A stretch of DNA of 64,000 bases from Acidobacteriota bacterium (GCA_002747255.1 PDUC01000030.1:1-64000), one strand, 5' to 3'. Shown: positions 8,031 through 18,846, counted from the stretch's first letter. Program-made: numbers and translations. The notes: generated from the letters alone by a model not told the origin.

Positions 8031-10310
8031 ATGAAAGTTTTAAAGTTTTTCATCATCTTATTAGTGCTGGCACCTTTTAGTTTAACTGAAGATACAGAGT
8101 GTTACATTCAAATAAAATTACAATCCACTGAAGATTTTGAGATTCTCTCCAGAATCGTCCAATTTGACGAGCACAGCATGGATCGCATTGAGCCTCGAGC
8201 CTACACGCTTTCCAGTCATCTTCCCACCCTGAGGAAAATGGGCTATGAAATTACGGTTCTGCCTCATCCTGGAATAAACCCGTCGGCCAGAATGGGCATG
8301 CTCAGGGAATCCAAGACCAAAAGTTGGGATTCCTTTCCAACCTATGCCGAATACGTTCAGATCATGCAGGATTACGCGGCTGATTACCCCGATATTTGCC
8401 GACTCTACAACATAGGCAGCACAACGAATACAAACAGACCGCACGATCTATGGGTTGTGAAGATTACCGAGGATCCCGATACAGAACAGGATGAACCCGA
8501 AGTTTTTTACACATCCACCATGCACGGAGATGAGACCACCGGCTATGTCACGATGCTGCACTTGATCGAGGAACTGCTCACTCACTACGATCCTTCATCT
8601 GCCGATCCCTATGATATGGAAATCACCCATATGATTCAGAATATGGAAATATGGATCAACCCGCTGGCGAATCCGGATGGCACGTACCGATCCAGTGACT
8701 CAACCGTATCGGGAGCAATCCGCAATTACACCACTTCATCGGGTTCGCCTTCCAGTGTCGATCCCAACCGCAACTTTCCAGACCCCGAAGCGGGTGATCA
8801 TCCCGATGGCAACCCCTATTGGGCGGAAACAGTCGCCATGATGGACTTTGCGGAACAGAATCACTTTGTCATATCGAGCAATATTCACGGTGGTGCTGAA
8901 GTTGTGAATTATCCCTGGGACACATGGTCCCGGGCGCATGCGGACGACAGTTGGTACGTTGACATCTGTCTGCATTATGCCGGACTGGTACAACTCAATG
9001 GACCTGCAAATTACTACACCAGTGTCAACCCCAACGGCATTACCAATGGGTATGCCTGGTATCCGTTGCAGGGCGGCCGTCAGGACTACATGAATTTCTG
9101 GCGCGGTTGCAGGGAAACAACCAACGAAATCTCCAACACCAAAAACCCTGCGGCTTCAACCTTGCCCACATACTGGGATGCAAGCAGACAGGCCCTGCTG
9201 GATTATCTGAAAGAGTCCCTCAAAGGCGTCAGGGGCATTGTAACGTCTTCAGATGGCACGCCCCTGGATGCCAGAATTGAAGTGGTCGGTTATGACGTGG
9301 ATATGGATCAATCCTGGGTTTACACCGATCCCGCTGTGGGCGATTACCATCGAATGCTGTTGCCGGGAACCTACACACTTCGCGCTTCTGCTTACGGTTA
9401 TGTGGATGCGGAAGTTTCCGGCATTGTTGTCGTTGACGGAGATGCTGCTGTACAGGACTTTGTCTTGCAGCAGGCAGAAACCGTTACGGTTACAGGTGTG
9501 GTTAGGTCTACTCCCGGTAATACGCCTCTGGCCGGAGCAACGATAGAATTATTGGATACACCCATAAGCCCCGTCACCACATCCAGCGATGGCTCTTATT
9601 CCATTGAAGGCGTTTTAGAGGGCACCTACACCTTTCGTGTCACTGCAGATGAGCACAAAACGCTGGAAAGCGAAGAGGTGATAACCACTGCCAATGTGAA
9701 TCGCGATTTCACACTTGTCCGAATGGAGACCTACCATTTCGATAACTTTGAATCGGGACCAGGTGGATTGAGCGGCACCGGTATTTGGGAACACGGTGTT
9801 CCCAGTGGTTCCAGCCCACAAGCCTACTCAGGAGATCATGTATGGGCGACCAATCTTTCAGGTAACTACGGAAACAATGAAGGTGACGCTCTGCAAATCG
9901 AAAATCTGGACATACCGTCAGAAGAACCTCAGTTGTTTTTTATGCACTATTATGACTTTGAGAGTGGTTATGACGGTGGTCGAGTGGAGATTGCCGTTGA
10001 TGGTGGAGGCTTCGCGGTTCTCACACCTGTTGGCGGTTATCCGGCTGACAGTATTAGTGCTTTGAACTCGGCAGGCTACGATGGCACTTCCAATGGCTGG
10101 GTGCTTGCCGAATTCGACTTGTCGGCCTATGCCGGACAAACAGTCACCATTCGCTGGTATTACGCCTCCGATTCCACCCAGAACAAGCTTGGTTGGTACA
10201 TCGATGATCTTGAAATTAAAGGCAAGGCCGAAAATGTCACGGTGGATTTCATCTTTTCCGATGGCTTCGAGTCAGGAGATACATCCATGTGGGATATGCT
10301 CATAGATTGA
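8031..10310 (+). CDS. Secreted M14 (N/E-type) metallocarboxypeptidase with regulatory-like repeats
   Basis: A 759-residue exported zinc carboxypeptidase. Signal peptide at 1-18 (FFIILLVLAPFSL), propeptide-like region to about 100, peptidase at about 105-400. Zinc ligands are His165 and Glu168 (MHGDETTGY) and His286 (SNIHGGAEVVNYPWD). DPNRNFPD gives the substrate-binding arginine and Glu366 (TTNEIS) is the catalytic base. The HGG..NYPWD pattern matches the eukaryote-like N/E regulatory subfamily. Two carboxypeptidase-regulatory (transthyretin-like) domains follow at about 405-480 and 482-560, then a beta-sandwich at about 565-735. The protein ends with DGFESGDTSMW, a tail seen on many secreted proteins of uncertain sorting. 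The start at 8031 has AAGGAA ten bases upstream. Monocistronic. Confidence 0.9.
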   Translation: MKVLKFFIILLVLAPFSLTEDTECYIQIKLQSTEDFEILSRIVQFDEHSMDRIEPRAYTLSSHLPTLRKMGYEITVLPHPGINPSARMGMLRESKTKSWDSFPTYAEYVQIMQDYAADYPDICRLYNIGSTTNTNRPHDLWVVKITEDPDTEQDEPEVFYTSTMHGDETTGYVTMLHLIEELLTHYDPSSADPYDMEITHMIQNMEIWINPLANPDGTYRSSDSTVSGAIRNYTTSSGSPSSVDPNRNFPDPEAGDHPDGNPYWAETVAMMDFAEQNHFVISSNIHGGAEVVNYPWDTWSRAHADDSWYVDICLHYAGLVQLNGPANYYTSVNPNGITNGYAWYPLQGGRQDYMNFWRGCRETTNEISNTKNPAASTLPTYWDASRQALLDYLKESLKGVRGIVTSSDGTPLDARIEVVGYDVDMDQSWVYTDPAVGDYHRMLLPGTYTLRASAYGYVDAEVSGIVVVDGDAAVQDFVLQQAETVTVTGVVRSTPGNTPLAGATIELLDTPISPVTTSSDGSYSIEGVLEGTYTFRVTADEHKTLESEEVITTANVNRDFTLVRMETYHFDNFESGPGGLSGTGIWEHGVPSGSSPQAYSGDHVWATNLSGNYGNNEGDALQIENLDIPSEEPQLFFMHYYDFESGYDGGRVEIAVDGGGFAVLTPVGGYPADSISALNSAGYDGTSNGWVLAEFDLSAYAGQTVTIRWYYASDSTQNKLGWYIDDLEIKGKAENVTVDFIFSDGFESGDTSMWDMLID

Positions 10311-10515
10311 TCGTCCTTAGCTTTGTTTCGTTTTAAATAAGGCGTAACACAGCCCTGGCTGATCCCAAACGGGTTGTCAGATGGGTCGACACCTTGCTGT
10401 AAGAAGGGCAGAAAAGGCTTGCGGTATCCAAAAGACAGTGCCGTTTTGCGTTTCAGAACCATTGCCAAATACAGCAGTCTGTCGGTTGAGATTGGCAGTG
10501 TCGAATGAACCGGTC

Positions 10516-12579
10516 TTAACACAAATCTTTATAAAGATAATCGAAGAATTCGCTCTTGCCAATGGGTTTACTGAAATAGTAGCCTTGACTTTCTTCACAG
10601 CTCAGCTTCTTCAAAAACTCCAGCTGTTCCCTTGTTTCCACTCCTTCAGCGATCACCTTTCTTTTGAGATTGTGGGCCATTGCGATGATGGCAGATGTGA
10701 TAGCGGCATCATCGGTTTCTTCTGGTATTTCACGAATAAAGGAGCGGTCAATTTTCAAGGTGTCGATTGGAAATTTCTTTAAATAGCTGAGCGAGGAATA
10801 ACCAGTACCAAAATCATCGATGGAGATGGCAATTCCCATGTCATGAATTTCTGACAAAGTGCGATGAGTGTGTTCGAGATTATCCAGCAAAATAGTTTCC
10901 GTAATCTCAAATTCAAGCCATTCGGGAGGCACGGCTTCTTTTTTCAAGACTTTGCGAACTTCGGACAGAAAGTTCTCATTTTTAAACTGGTAACCGGAAA
11001 TGTTGACGGCAATTCTAAATGGTGGAATGCCTTTTTCCCTGAATTCAAGCCATGTTTGACATGCTGTTTTGAACACCCATAATCCGAGAGGCAGAATCAT
11101 ACCGGTATTTTCAGCGACAGGTATGAATTTATTTGGGGAAATAACGCCTTTTTTAGGGTGTTTCCATCTTAAAAGCACCTCAGCTCCTATGGCTTTACCA
11201 GTGGCCAGGTTGATTTGAGGCTGGAAGAGTAAATAAAATTCGGTGTTCTTGATAGCTTTGCGCAGGTCATTTTCAATTTCAATGAGTTCCATAGCCTTTG
11301 AGTACATACCCTCATCGAAGAGTTTGAAACTTGCTCGACCTGATGCCTTTGCCTGGGAGAGGGCAGTGTGAGCATTTCTCAGCAAGTGAACAGGAGTTGA
11401 GAAACCCGCTTGTGGTTGTGATATGCCCATCACCAAGGTGAGACCTATATCCTTGCCGTTGATGTTCATGGTGTTTTCAAAGGTGCGGAGAATTTTTCGC
11501 GCTAAATCCCGGGGTGCATCGGGTGAGTGGATCTTTGTCAGCAGAATGGCAAAATCATCACCTTCCAACCGAGATAGGATATCCGTTGAACTAAGGCAGC
11601 TTTGAAGCCTTTTAGCGACCTCAATCAGGACTTTATCACCGAAAAGATGACCGTAGCTATCGTTGATGATCTTGAACCTGTAGACATTGACGTGAATAAT
11701 TGCGAAGAGATTCTTTAAGGGATTGTGACTGTACTGATCCATGGAGAACTGAATTTGATCGAGAAAAAAATTCCGCTTTGGAAGGCCGGTCAAGGAGTCG
11801 TGAGCGTCTCTATTTGTAATGTCGGTTTGTGAGCCCGCCATTCGGTAGGCTTCTCCGTGTTCATTCTTAATGGCAATACCTCTGCAAAAAACCCATATGT
11901 ATTCACCGTTTTTGTGAAGAATGCGGTGTTCTGAGGCAAAATCACTGGTTATGCCTTGAATATGGTCGTCAATTGCCTTCCGAACTCTGGAAATATCATC
12001 CGGGTGAAGACGGTTGAACCACTCCTCCGGCAAGTTCTCAATTTCTTCGTCCTTAAACCCCAGCATGCTTTTCCATCTTGCTGAGTAGTAGACCTCTTCG
12101 AGTTGAAAATCCCAATCCCAAAGACCGTCACGTGCCCCCTGGGCCGCAAGGGCGTAACGCTCTTCACTTTTTCTCAAGGCCCGCTCAGAGTGAAGCAGGG
12201 TGAGCTGAGTTTGAATCCTGGCCAGGGCAACTTGAAGATCAATGGGTTTGATAATGTAATCGTTGGCCCCGAAGTTGAGGGCTTTGACAATGTCCTTTGA
12301 TTGACTTAAAGCGGTTGTCATGATTACAGGGAGGATCGAGGAGGAATGCTTGAGCCGAATGCGCTTAAGCGTTTCAAATCCATCCATTTTAGGCATTATT
12401 ACATCAAGAAGAATCAGGTCAACCGATTTATTTTCCAAGACTTCCAAGGCCTCAATTCCATTTTCAGCGGAAATTGGAATATGACCGGAAGAGCGCAGTA
12501 GATCACGCAGTACCAAGCGATTAAGCTCGTTGTCATCAACTATCAGGATTTTGGCTTTTTCCACTTGACCTTGATTCAA
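10516..12579 (-). CDS. Response regulator with PAS, degenerate GGDEF and EAL domains
   Basis: A 687-residue cytoplasmic signalling protein. Receiver domain at about 9-125 with phosphoacceptor Asp59 (LLDVIMPKMDG) and KPIDL; PAS/PAC at about 140-255; GGDEF at about 258-415; EAL at about 430-685. The GGDEF site reads EGDDF, so cyclase activity is doubtful. The EAL signature reads EVL, but the other metal/catalytic motifs look intact (NISGYQF, EITETILL, DDFGTGYSS, EGVETREQL). The likeliest activity is phosphorylation-controlled cyclic-di-GMP hydrolysis. Start: TTG at 12579 with GAGG eight bases upstream; a GTG five codons in is the alternative. No partner histidine kinase is adjacent. Transcribed convergently with the M14 gene. 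Confidence 0.9.
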   Translation of the reverse strand: MNQGQVEKAKILIVDDNELNRLVLRDLLRSSGHIPISAENGIEALEVLENKSVDLILLDVIMPKMDGFETLKRIRLKHSSSILPVIMTTALSQSKDIVKALNFGANDYIIKPIDLQVALARIQTQLTLLHSERALRKSEERYALAAQGARDGLWDWDFQLEEVYYSARWKSMLGFKDEEIENLPEEWFNRLHPDDISRVRKAIDDHIQGITSDFASEHRILHKNGEYIWVFCRGIAIKNEHGEAYRMAGSQTDITNRDAHDSLTGLPKRNFFLDQIQFSMDQYSHNPLKNLFAIIHVNVYRFKIINDSYGHLFGDKVLIEVAKRLQSCLSSTDILSRLEGDDFAILLTKIHSPDAPRDLARKILRTFENTMNINGKDIGLTLVMGISQPQAGFSTPVHLLRNAHTALSQAKASGRASFKLFDEGMYSKAMELIEIENDLRKAIKNTEFYLLFQPQINLATGKAIGAEVLLRWKHPKKGVISPNKFIPVAENTGMILPLGLWVFKTACQTWLEFREKGIPPFRIAVNISGYQFKNENFLSEVRKVLKKEAVPPEWLEFEITETILLDNLEHTHRTLSEIHDMGIAISIDDFGTGYSSLSYLKKFPIDTLKIDRSFIREIPEETDDAAITSAIIAMAHNLKRKVIAEGVETREQLEFLKKLSCEESQGYYFSKPIGKSEFFDYLYKDLC

Positions 12580-13100
12580 TACGGATACCTCTGCAAATCC
12601 ATGTGCTATTGTCTTTATCGTGATAATTAGAAAATGGATTAATTAAAAATAACGGTTTTCCGGTAGTCTTTCGTCTAACCTCGAGAACGGCCTTTTACAG
12701 ATGTGGTCGTAGTAGAGCCTGAGCTCAGCGAAAGCACATTTTGAATTGGCAATACAATTGTAAAGTAGCGGAATTTGACATTGTCAAGCTGTATTCAAAC
12801 GAAGTCAACGGCCAATAAAAAAGGTTCATTTTTTAATCTGTCTTTCTTGGGGTCAACGCATGGTAAAGGCAGGAACCCGATAGTCTGCCCGTTGAATGTT
12901 TCGTCATTTGGCATGGTTGCTAAGGATGGACTTGTTAAACACTAAACAGGGATAATAGGAAACAGCATTTGGGAAGACAGGAGAAAAATGAACAAAAACA
13001 GGAGTTCTGCAAGGTCATTCTTTGTTGAAAGGATCGTTCAGCGTGGAGTGTGTAATTAAAGACAAGCTAAATGGATACGGAGGTTTATTTCAAGACGGTC
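12580..13100. other. Intergenic stretch of about 520 bases
   Basis: This gap lies between the GGDEF/EAL gene start and the rho stop, both on the minus strand. I see no ORF with a ribosome site, no RNA gene and no convincing terminator for rho. It presumably holds the promoter of the GGDEF/EAL gene, but no clear -35/-10 pair was found. Confidence 0.5.
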
Positions 13101-14348
13101 TTACCCTCTGGTCAATGATTCTAAAAATTCCTTGTTGGATTTGGTCTTCCTGAGCCGATCACAGAGAAGGTCCATGGCTTCAGCAGGGGAAAGTGGGTTG
13201 AGTACTTTTCGCAGTACCCAAAGCCGGTTCAGTTCGTGCTTTGAGAGCAGCAACTCTTCTTTTCTCGTTCCCGACTTGGAGATATCAATGGATGGGAAAA
13301 CGCGTCTATCGGAGAGTTTCCTGTCCAGTACGACTTCCATGTTGCCCGTTCCCTTGAATTCTTCAAAAATGACATCATCCATTCGGCTGCCCGTTTCCAC
13401 CAGAGCCGTGGAGATAATCGTCAGGCTGCCGCCGTTTTCGATATTCCTGGCTGCGCCAAAAAAACGCTTGGGTCTTTGCAGGGCATTGGAGTCAACACCA
13501 CCGCTGAGGACTTTGCCGCTGGGAGGTACAACGGTGTTATAGGCACGTGCCAATCGGGTGATGGAATCCAGTAGAATGACGACATCTCTTCCGTATTCAA
13601 CCAGTTTTTTGGCTTTCTCGATAACCATTTCAGCGACTTGAACGTGACGAAGCGCGGGTTCATCAAAAGTGGAACTCACCACTTCACCTTCTACTGAGCG
13701 TTCCATATCGGTTACTTCTTCTGGTCTTTCATCGATTAAAAGGACAATCAGGTTGATATCAGGGTGATTTGCGGTAATGGAGTTGGCAATATTTTGCAGG
13801 AGCATGGTCTTACCTGTTCGAGGCGGTGCGACAATAAGGCCGCGTTGTCCAAGGCCGAGGGGAGTCATTAAATCCATCACTCTTCCAGACAGGTTTTCGG
13901 ATTGGTTTTCCAGAACAATGCGCTTTTCGGGATAAAGAGGTATCAAATTGTCAAAAGAAGTTCTGGATAGCGATTTTTCAGGGTCATCGAAGTTGATAGC
14001 TTCCACTTTCAATAGCGCAAAATAGTTTTCACCTTCTTTGGGTGGGCGAATTTGCCCACTGACCGTATCACCTGTAGTGAGCTCGAACTTTCTTATTTGA
14101 GAAGGGGACACATAGACATCATCGTGGCTGATCAGGTAATTGTTGACCGGTGAACGCAAAAAGCCATAGCCATCCTGGTGTATTTCCAGAACGCCTTCAC
14201 CGAATAACAGGCCATCATCTGTTTGGGCGTCAAGTAACTGAAATACCAACTCATCGTGACTGAGCTTGGTGTATCCTTTAAGGCCTTTTTCTTTGGCCAA
14301 AGCTTTTAAATCGCTTAAGTTCATGCTTTTAAGTTTGACAATGTTCAT
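13101..14348 (-). CDS. rho: Transcription termination factor Rho
   Basis: A 415-residue hexameric RNA helicase that ends transcription at rut sites. The N-terminal Rho_N helix bundle begins [14 protein letters not shown]. The cold-shock RNA-binding domain follows at about 48-120 ([13 protein letters not shown]). The RecA-like ATPase has Walker [12 protein letters not shown] and Walker [17 protein letters not shown], plus the Q-loop/secondary RNA site around [21 protein letters not shown]. Length is normal (E. coli Rho has 419). ATG 14348 is preceded by AGGCAGG. It follows engB by 15 bases on the same strand, so the two are probably co-transcribed. Confidence 0.98.
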   Translation of the reverse strand: MNIVKLKSMNLSDLKALAKEKGLKGYTKLSHDELVFQLLDAQTDDGLLFGEGVLEIHQDGYGFLRSPVNNYLISHDDVYVSPSQIRKFELTTGDTVSGQIRPPKEGENYFALLKVEAINFDDPEKSLSRTSFDNLIPLYPEKRIVLENQSENLSGRVMDLMTPLGLGQRGLIVAPPRTGKTMLLQNIANSITANHPDINLIVLLIDERPEEVTDMERSVEGEVVSSTFDEPALRHVQVAEMVIEKAKKLVEYGRDVVILLDSITRLARAYNTVVPPSGKVLSGGVDSNALQRPKRFFGAARNIENGGSLTIISTALVETGSRMDDVIFEEFKGTGNMEVVLDRKLSDRRVFPSIDISKSGTRKEELLLSKHELNRLWVLRKVLNPLSPAEAMDLLCDRLRKTKSNKEFLESLTRG

Positions 14349-14363
14349 AAGATACCTGCCTTG

Positions 14364-14954
14364 TTAGTCAATTGGGTTGCTGTGTGCGGAAATGGACTTC
14401 CATATAGCCTTGATACCTTGACCTGATTCAGCCGATGTTAAAATTATATCACTCTTGGGTAGCTCAAGTAAACGCGAATGATTTACCAGCTGCTGATGGG
14501 CCTTGGATCTGCTTAGCTTATCGGCTTTTGTCAGTAAAACAGTGAACGGTAAGTTGAAGTGTTTTAGCCAGTCTTTCAGCTGAACATCCATGGGACTGGG
14601 GTCATGCCTGCTGTCAACAAGCGAATAGATCATAGCGATTTGGCGGGTATTCGTCAGGTAATTTTCAATGAGCTTTTCCCAGGATTGCCGCTCTTTTTTG
14701 CTGACCTTGGCATAGCCATAGCCCGGCAGGTCGACAAAGTAGAGCTTCTTGTTGATTAAAAAGTAATTGATACACCTTGTTTTTCCGGGTGAGGAAGAGG
14801 TTCGAGCTAAGCTCTTTCTGTTTAGAATGCGATTGATGATGCTGGATTTTCCAACATTGGATCTTCCCGCAAAGACAAAATGAGGCAAGTTGTCTTGTAT
14901 GAATTGGGCTGGTTTTGCGGCCGATATGATGTACTCTGCCGTATGAATACGCAT
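14364..14954 (-). CDS. engB: Ribosome-biogenesis GTPase EngB/YsxC
   Basis: A 196-residue GTPase needed for late large-subunit assembly. G1 is GRSNVGKSS, the switch region SSPGKTRCINYF, G3 DLPGYGYA, G4 TKADKLS and G5 TSAESGQG, all intact. The start is ATG 14954 (MRIHTAEYIISA), matching the normal family N-terminus; a TTG four codons upstream at 14966 would only add MEPT. It lies 91 bases after clpX and 15 bases before rho on the same strand, probably the end of the tig-clpP-clpX transcript. Confidence 0.96.
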   Translation of the reverse strand: MRIHTAEYIISAAKPAQFIQDNLPHFVFAGRSNVGKSSIINRILNRKSLARTSSSPGKTRCINYFLINKKLYFVDLPGYGYAKVSKKERQSWEKLIENYLTNTRQIAMIYSLVDSRHDPSPMDVQLKDWLKHFNLPFTVLLTKADKLSRSKAHQQLVNHSRLLELPKSDIILTSAESGQGIKAIWKSISAHSNPID

Positions 14955-15045
14955 AGTTGGTTCCAAGTGTTCGTGCTTACGTAAGAGCTATCATAAACCT
15001 GATTTTCATTGATAGCAAGGAAAGTGATTGACACAATGGTGAAAA

Positions 15046-16275
15046 TTACCCCGCCTTGCTTTGAAGAACCGTTAATTCAGTGAGTTGCTTCTCAAGCATA
15101 TCCAGACTGAATTGGAAATTCTTGTCTTTCATTTCGGGCAATTTGTATAGATACTCAAGCATGATGTCTTCCAGAATCAGTCTCAAGCCTCTGGCGCCAA
15201 GTTTTCTGTCTATCGCTTTTTGAGCTATAGCGTGAATGACTTCTTTTTGAAATGTCAGATCGATGCCCTCCATTTCAAACATCTTCTGATACTGCTTGAT
15301 CAGAGCGTTCTTTGGTTTTGTGAGGATTTGTATTAAATCCTCCTTATCCAAAGCGTGCAGATTGGCTAATATGGGAACCCGGCCGACAAATTCGGGTATC
15401 AGTCCAAAATTGATCAGATCTTCGGGTTCCACATGATTGAACAGTTCGGAACGAGCGGCCTGATTTTTCTTGCTCTTCGGTTCCGCAGTGAAGCCAATGG
15501 ACTTTTGTCCGATACGCTTTTCGATAATGTGCTCCAGACCGACAAACGCGCCACCGCAAATAAACAGAATGTTCTTCGTGTTGAGCTGGTAGAATTCCTG
15601 ATGGGGGTGTTTTCGTCCACCCTGGGGTGGAACATTGGCAACGGTACCTTCCAGTATTTTCAAAAGAGCTTGTTGCACTCCTTCACCACTGACATCTCTT
15701 GTTATACTGACGTTTTCACTTTTGCGGGAGATCTTGTCAATTTCGTCGATGTAAATGATACCTCTCTGAGCGCGTTCAACATCGTAATCAGCCGCTTGCA
15801 TGAGCCTCAAGAGGATGTTTTCGACATCTTCACCCACGTATCCCGCTTCTGTCAGAGTGGTAGCATCTGCAATGGCAAAGGGGACTTCGAGCAGTTTAGC
15901 TAAAGTACGGGCAAGCAGCGTTTTTCCTGTGCCTGTGTCGCCAATCATTAAAACGTTGCTCTTTTCAAGTTCAACATCACCCTTTTTCAGGGTCTGATTG
16001 ATTCGCTTGTAGTGTAAATAAACCGCCACGGATAGTTTTTTCTTGGCCAGTTCTTGACCCAGAACGTATTGATCAAGAAAGTTTTTGATTTCCCTGGGTG
16101 TGTGAATTTTGGTGAAAGCGGGTTTTTCAGTGAAGAGAGCGTCTTCCTGAATGATGTCGGTGCACACTTCGATGCATTCATCACAGATGAATACGTCCGG
16201 GCCCGCGATGAGCTTTCTAACTTCACGTTGGCTCTTGTTGCAAAAAGAACATCTTAACGGATTGGTTGGTTTCAT
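15046..16275 (-). CDS. clpX: ATP-dependent Clp protease ATP-binding subunit ClpX
   Basis: A 409-residue AAA+ unfoldase that feeds substrates to ClpP. The N-terminal zinc domain has CSFCNKS and CDECIEVC. Walker A is [15 protein letters not shown], Walker [11 protein letters not shown], and the pore-loop/ClpX signature AGYVGEDVE is present. The tripeptide IGQ ([11 protein letters not shown]) corresponds to the ClpP-docking IGF loop region. Sensor 2 is GARGLR. ATG 16275 is the only sensible start; the ribosome site is weak, and the gene starts 24 bases after clpP, suggesting co-transcription. Tail and length are normal. Confidence 0.97.
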   Translation of the reverse strand: MKPTNPLRCSFCNKSQREVRKLIAGPDVFICDECIEVCTDIIQEDALFTEKPAFTKIHTPREIKNFLDQYVLGQELAKKKLSVAVYLHYKRINQTLKKGDVELEKSNVLMIGDTGTGKTLLARTLAKLLEVPFAIADATTLTEAGYVGEDVENILLRLMQAADYDVERAQRGIIYIDEIDKISRKSENVSITRDVSGEGVQQALLKILEGTVANVPPQGGRKHPHQEFYQLNTKNILFICGGAFVGLEHIIEKRIGQKSIGFTAEPKSKKNQAARSELFNHVEPEDLINFGLIPEFVGRVPILANLHALDKEDLIQILTKPKNALIKQYQKMFEMEGIDLTFQKEVIHAIAQKAIDRKLGARGLRLILEDIMLEYLYKLPEMKDKNFQFSLDMLEKQLTELTVLQSKAG

Positions 16276-16299
16276 TTTTTAAGTTTTACTCCAAGGCTG

Positions 16300-16887
16300 T
16301 TATTTGGTTCGCGATTCAATGATCTCATCGATAATGCCGTATTCCATCGACTCTGCTGCTGTCATGATGTAGTCACGATCGGTGTCTCGCTTGATTTTCT
16401 TTAGTGTTTGTCCTGTGTTTTTTGCAAGAATCTTGTCAAGATTCTCTCGCATTCGAAGAATTTCCTTTGCGTGGATTTCAATATCGGAAGCCTGACCTTG
16501 CGCTCCACCCATGGGTTGGTGGATGAGGATGCGGCTATTGGGCAGGGCGTATCGCTTTCCCTTGGTTCCACCCGCAAGTAAGAACGCTCCCATGCTGGCT
16601 GCCTGTCCAATGCAAATGGTTGAAACATCGGGCTTGACCAGTCTCATTGTGTCGTAAATGGCGAGTCCGGCTGTAACACTGCCGCCCGGGGAATTGATGT
16701 AAATGCTGATGTCTCGATCGGGGTCTTCCGACTCCAGGAAGAGCAACTGGGAAACCACTAGATTGGCGACATAATCGTTAATGGGCATGCCGATGAAAAC
16801 AATCCCCTCTTTGAGTAGCCTCGACCATATATCGTATGCTCTTTCTCCTCTTGAAGTTTGTTCAATGACAATGGGTGCGCCGGTCAT
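16300..16887 (-). CDS. clpP: ATP-dependent Clp protease proteolytic subunit ClpP
   Basis: A 195-residue serine peptidase forming the tetradecameric chamber. The catalytic triad is visible as Ser in GQAASMGAF, His in [10 protein letters not shown] and Asp in [10 protein letters not shown]. The oxyanion-side [10 protein letters not shown] is intact. ATG 16887 is chosen because GAGGAGG lies directly upstream and [16 protein letters not shown] is the usual mature N-terminus. The ORF is open 31 codons further upstream, but that stretch lies inside tig and is low-complexity basic sequence. The start lies one base from the tig stop, indicating translational coupling. Confidence 0.97.
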   Translation of the reverse strand: MTGAPIVIEQTSRGERAYDIWSRLLKEGIVFIGMPINDYVANLVVSQLLFLESEDPDRDISIYINSPGGSVTAGLAIYDTMRLVKPDVSTICIGQAASMGAFLLAGGTKGKRYALPNSRILIHQPMGGAQGQASDIEIHAKEILRMRENLDKILAKNTGQTLKKIKRDTDRDYIMTAAESMEYGIIDEIIESRTK

Positions 16888-16888
16888 C

Positions 16889-18319
16889 TTATGCCTCCTC
16901 TGTGTTTTCCGTTTCTTCGTCTTTTTCCTGTTCGGATGACTCTGTAGCTGATGCTTCTTCCACTTCTTTTGAGTCGACATCCTCTTCAGGCTTTTTTTCT
17001 TCGTCTTCTTCGGGCTGTTCTACCTCGGGCTTGGTCAGTTCATCAACCCATGTTATTTTGGAGGCATCGTAGATCAGGCCTTTCGTTTTCTGCATCAAGA
17101 GATCAACACGGATGCGTTCAGCCAGCTCTTCGTCCAGGTTTTCCGGATCGATCATGCCTTTCTGTTCCTGTGGGAAGAGATCCATGACTTCGCTTACTTT
17201 TGCTTTAACCTCTTCATTGGTGACTTCCAGTTTTTCTTCATCCGCAATTTTTTCCAGGATGAGTTGATTGCGAACAAGCTTTTCAGCCTCAGCGGCGTGT
17301 GTGCGGAAGAAGTTGTCGATCAGTGCCTTTTTCTGCTTTTCATCCTCAATGTAGGAAAGGACGTGACCAAGCTGGTTGCTTGCCATCTGCTGGATCGTTT
17401 CAAAAACAATGGAATAGGGGAGTTCAAAGTCGTAAGTATCGCTTATGCGATTCAGTAACTCCATGTTAACCCGTTCTGTTTCCATTTGTTTCGCACTCTT
17501 TTCGAGTTTTTCCCTGGTTTTATTTTTCAGGTCTGCAAGGGATTCCGCTTCCTGCGTTTTTGCCCATTCATCGTTCAGTTCGGGTTGAACTTCCTTCGTG
17601 ACATGCATCAATTCCAGGAAAACTTTGACTTTTTGTCCTCTGGCAGCTTCAATTTCAAAATCCTCGTCTGCGTCGATTACGAGTTCCACATCTTCTCCGG
17701 CGTTATTGGACATGATGGCTTCTTTTACGCTTGGATAGGGGAATCTTTCATCCAGGAAGAGTGTCAGATGTTCGTCAAAAAGGGTGTCCTTGTTTTCTTC
17801 GAGCATGACCGTCATTTTAAATTCAACGGTTTCACCTTCTTCTGCCGGGCGATCTTTTATTTCCAATGTCTCTGTCAGACTGTCGATCAAAGAATCGAGA
17901 TTTTCATCTACCTGTTCATCGGTGATATGGATGTTCAACGACTCCACTTCCATCCCTTTCCATTCTTTTAATTCAAATTCAGGTTTTACTTCCTGCATAA
18001 ATTCAAAACTGAAAGAATCTTTTGCTTTTAATGAAAAATTGAGAATCTGTGGCTCACCCACGGCTTGAATGTGATTTTCTTTGACAGCATCGGCGACCAA
18101 TTTCGGAATGGACTCTCTTGCAACTGAACTGGTAATTTCCTGCTTGTATCGTTTGACTATCAGGGCAGCAGGTGCTTTTCCCTTGCGGAATCCGGGAATG
18201 GATACCATGGAGGCAATTTCCTTGACGGCTTTTTTGTAATGCTGTTCGACGGTGTCCCAGCCTGTTTGAATTTCAACCTGTACGAGAGCAGGAGATTTTT
18301 GGGTGATTTTAGTTTCCAT
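16889..18319 (-). CDS. tig: Trigger factor (ribosome-associated chaperone and prolyl isomerase)
   Basis: A 476-residue chaperone acting on nascent chains. The ribosome-binding N-domain contains the signature GFRKGKAP. The FKBP-like PPIase domain covers about 150-235 and the helical C-domain runs to about 425. An acidic, Glu-rich tail of about 45 residues ([19 protein letters not shown]) extends beyond the usual E. coli length of 432. ATG 18319 has AAGGAA upstream; the open frame runs further upstream through the tRNA-Leu gene and is not translated. First protein gene of the tig-clpP-clpX block, a widely conserved order. Confidence 0.96.
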   Translation of the reverse strand: METKITQKSPALVQVEIQTGWDTVEQHYKKAVKEIASMVSIPGFRKGKAPAALIVKRYKQEITSSVARESIPKLVADAVKENHIQAVGEPQILNFSLKAKDSFSFEFMQEVKPEFELKEWKGMEVESLNIHITDEQVDENLDSLIDSLTETLEIKDRPAEEGETVEFKMTVMLEENKDTLFDEHLTLFLDERFPYPSVKEAIMSNNAGEDVELVIDADEDFEIEAARGQKVKVFLELMHVTKEVQPELNDEWAKTQEAESLADLKNKTREKLEKSAKQMETERVNMELLNRISDTYDFELPYSIVFETIQQMASNQLGHVLSYIEDEKQKKALIDNFFRTHAAEAEKLVRNQLILEKIADEEKLEVTNEEVKAKVSEVMDLFPQEQKGMIDPENLDEELAERIRVDLLMQKTKGLIYDASKITWVDELTKPEVEQPEEDEEKKPEEDVDSKEVEEASATESSEQEKDEETENTEEA

Positions 18320-18367
18320 TTCGTTCCTTCCACTGTGTTTTGGTTTTGTTGGACCAGTATAAAAAAA

Positions 18368-18452
18368 TGGTGCGAGAGGAGGGACTCGAACCCACACAGC
18401 CGAAACCGCCAGATCCTAAATCTGGTGCGTCTACCAATTTCGCCACTCTCGC
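18368..18452 (-). tRNA. tRNA-Leu (anticodon UAG)
   Basis: An 85-nt gene with encoded CCA (18368-18370). The acceptor stem GCGAGAG pairs with CTCTCGC. The anticodon stem CCAGA/TCTGG encloses loop TTTAGGA, giving anticodon UAG. A class II variable arm and the T-loop GGTTCGAGTCC are present. It sits 48 bases upstream of tig on the same strand, an arrangement common in many bacteria. Confidence 0.95.
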
Positions 18453-18499
18453 ATCCAGTAAAGCCTTCCGAATTGGAGTCCAGAGGCTGCAAAGCCGTG

Positions 18500-18527
18500 A
18501 GTATACCCTAAATAAGGCTTCCTGAAA
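18500..18527 (-). promoter_or_regulatory. Possible promoter of tRNA-Leu-tig-clpP-clpX
   Basis: Read on the minus strand, TTTCAG (18522-18527) and TATACT (18500-18505) are 16 bases apart, 47 bases before the tRNA 5' end. The -10 is good and the -35 weak. It is the best candidate for the housekeeping block. Confidence 0.35.
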
Positions 18528-18846
18528 ACATGGTATTTAATTATTTTCAAAATATTAACTCAGCTGCTTCCCTTTCACGCAGCTCTAAACTGTTAAGTCA
18601 GCATCCTGCACACGGCACAAACCCATAATGCTTCACCCGCTGCTGTTTTTTTGAAAGGTCTTCCATCTTCAGAAATCGCGCCCGTCTATAATCCTTGCGA
18701 ACCAATCCGCGTGTCCTTCGCAAGAAACGAAGCGACTTTGGCCGGGTTTCAGACAGCGTTCAACTTAAAGAAAAAGGCCGTCATAAACGAACCTTAAGCG
18801 ATACAACCGTTACGAGATAAGTTTTTCATGCCGCCAGTCAATTATT

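Noticed and set aside
18320-18397. N-terminal extension of trigger factor
   Set aside because: The open frame runs through tRNA-Leu; the real start is ATG 18319 with a ribosome site.
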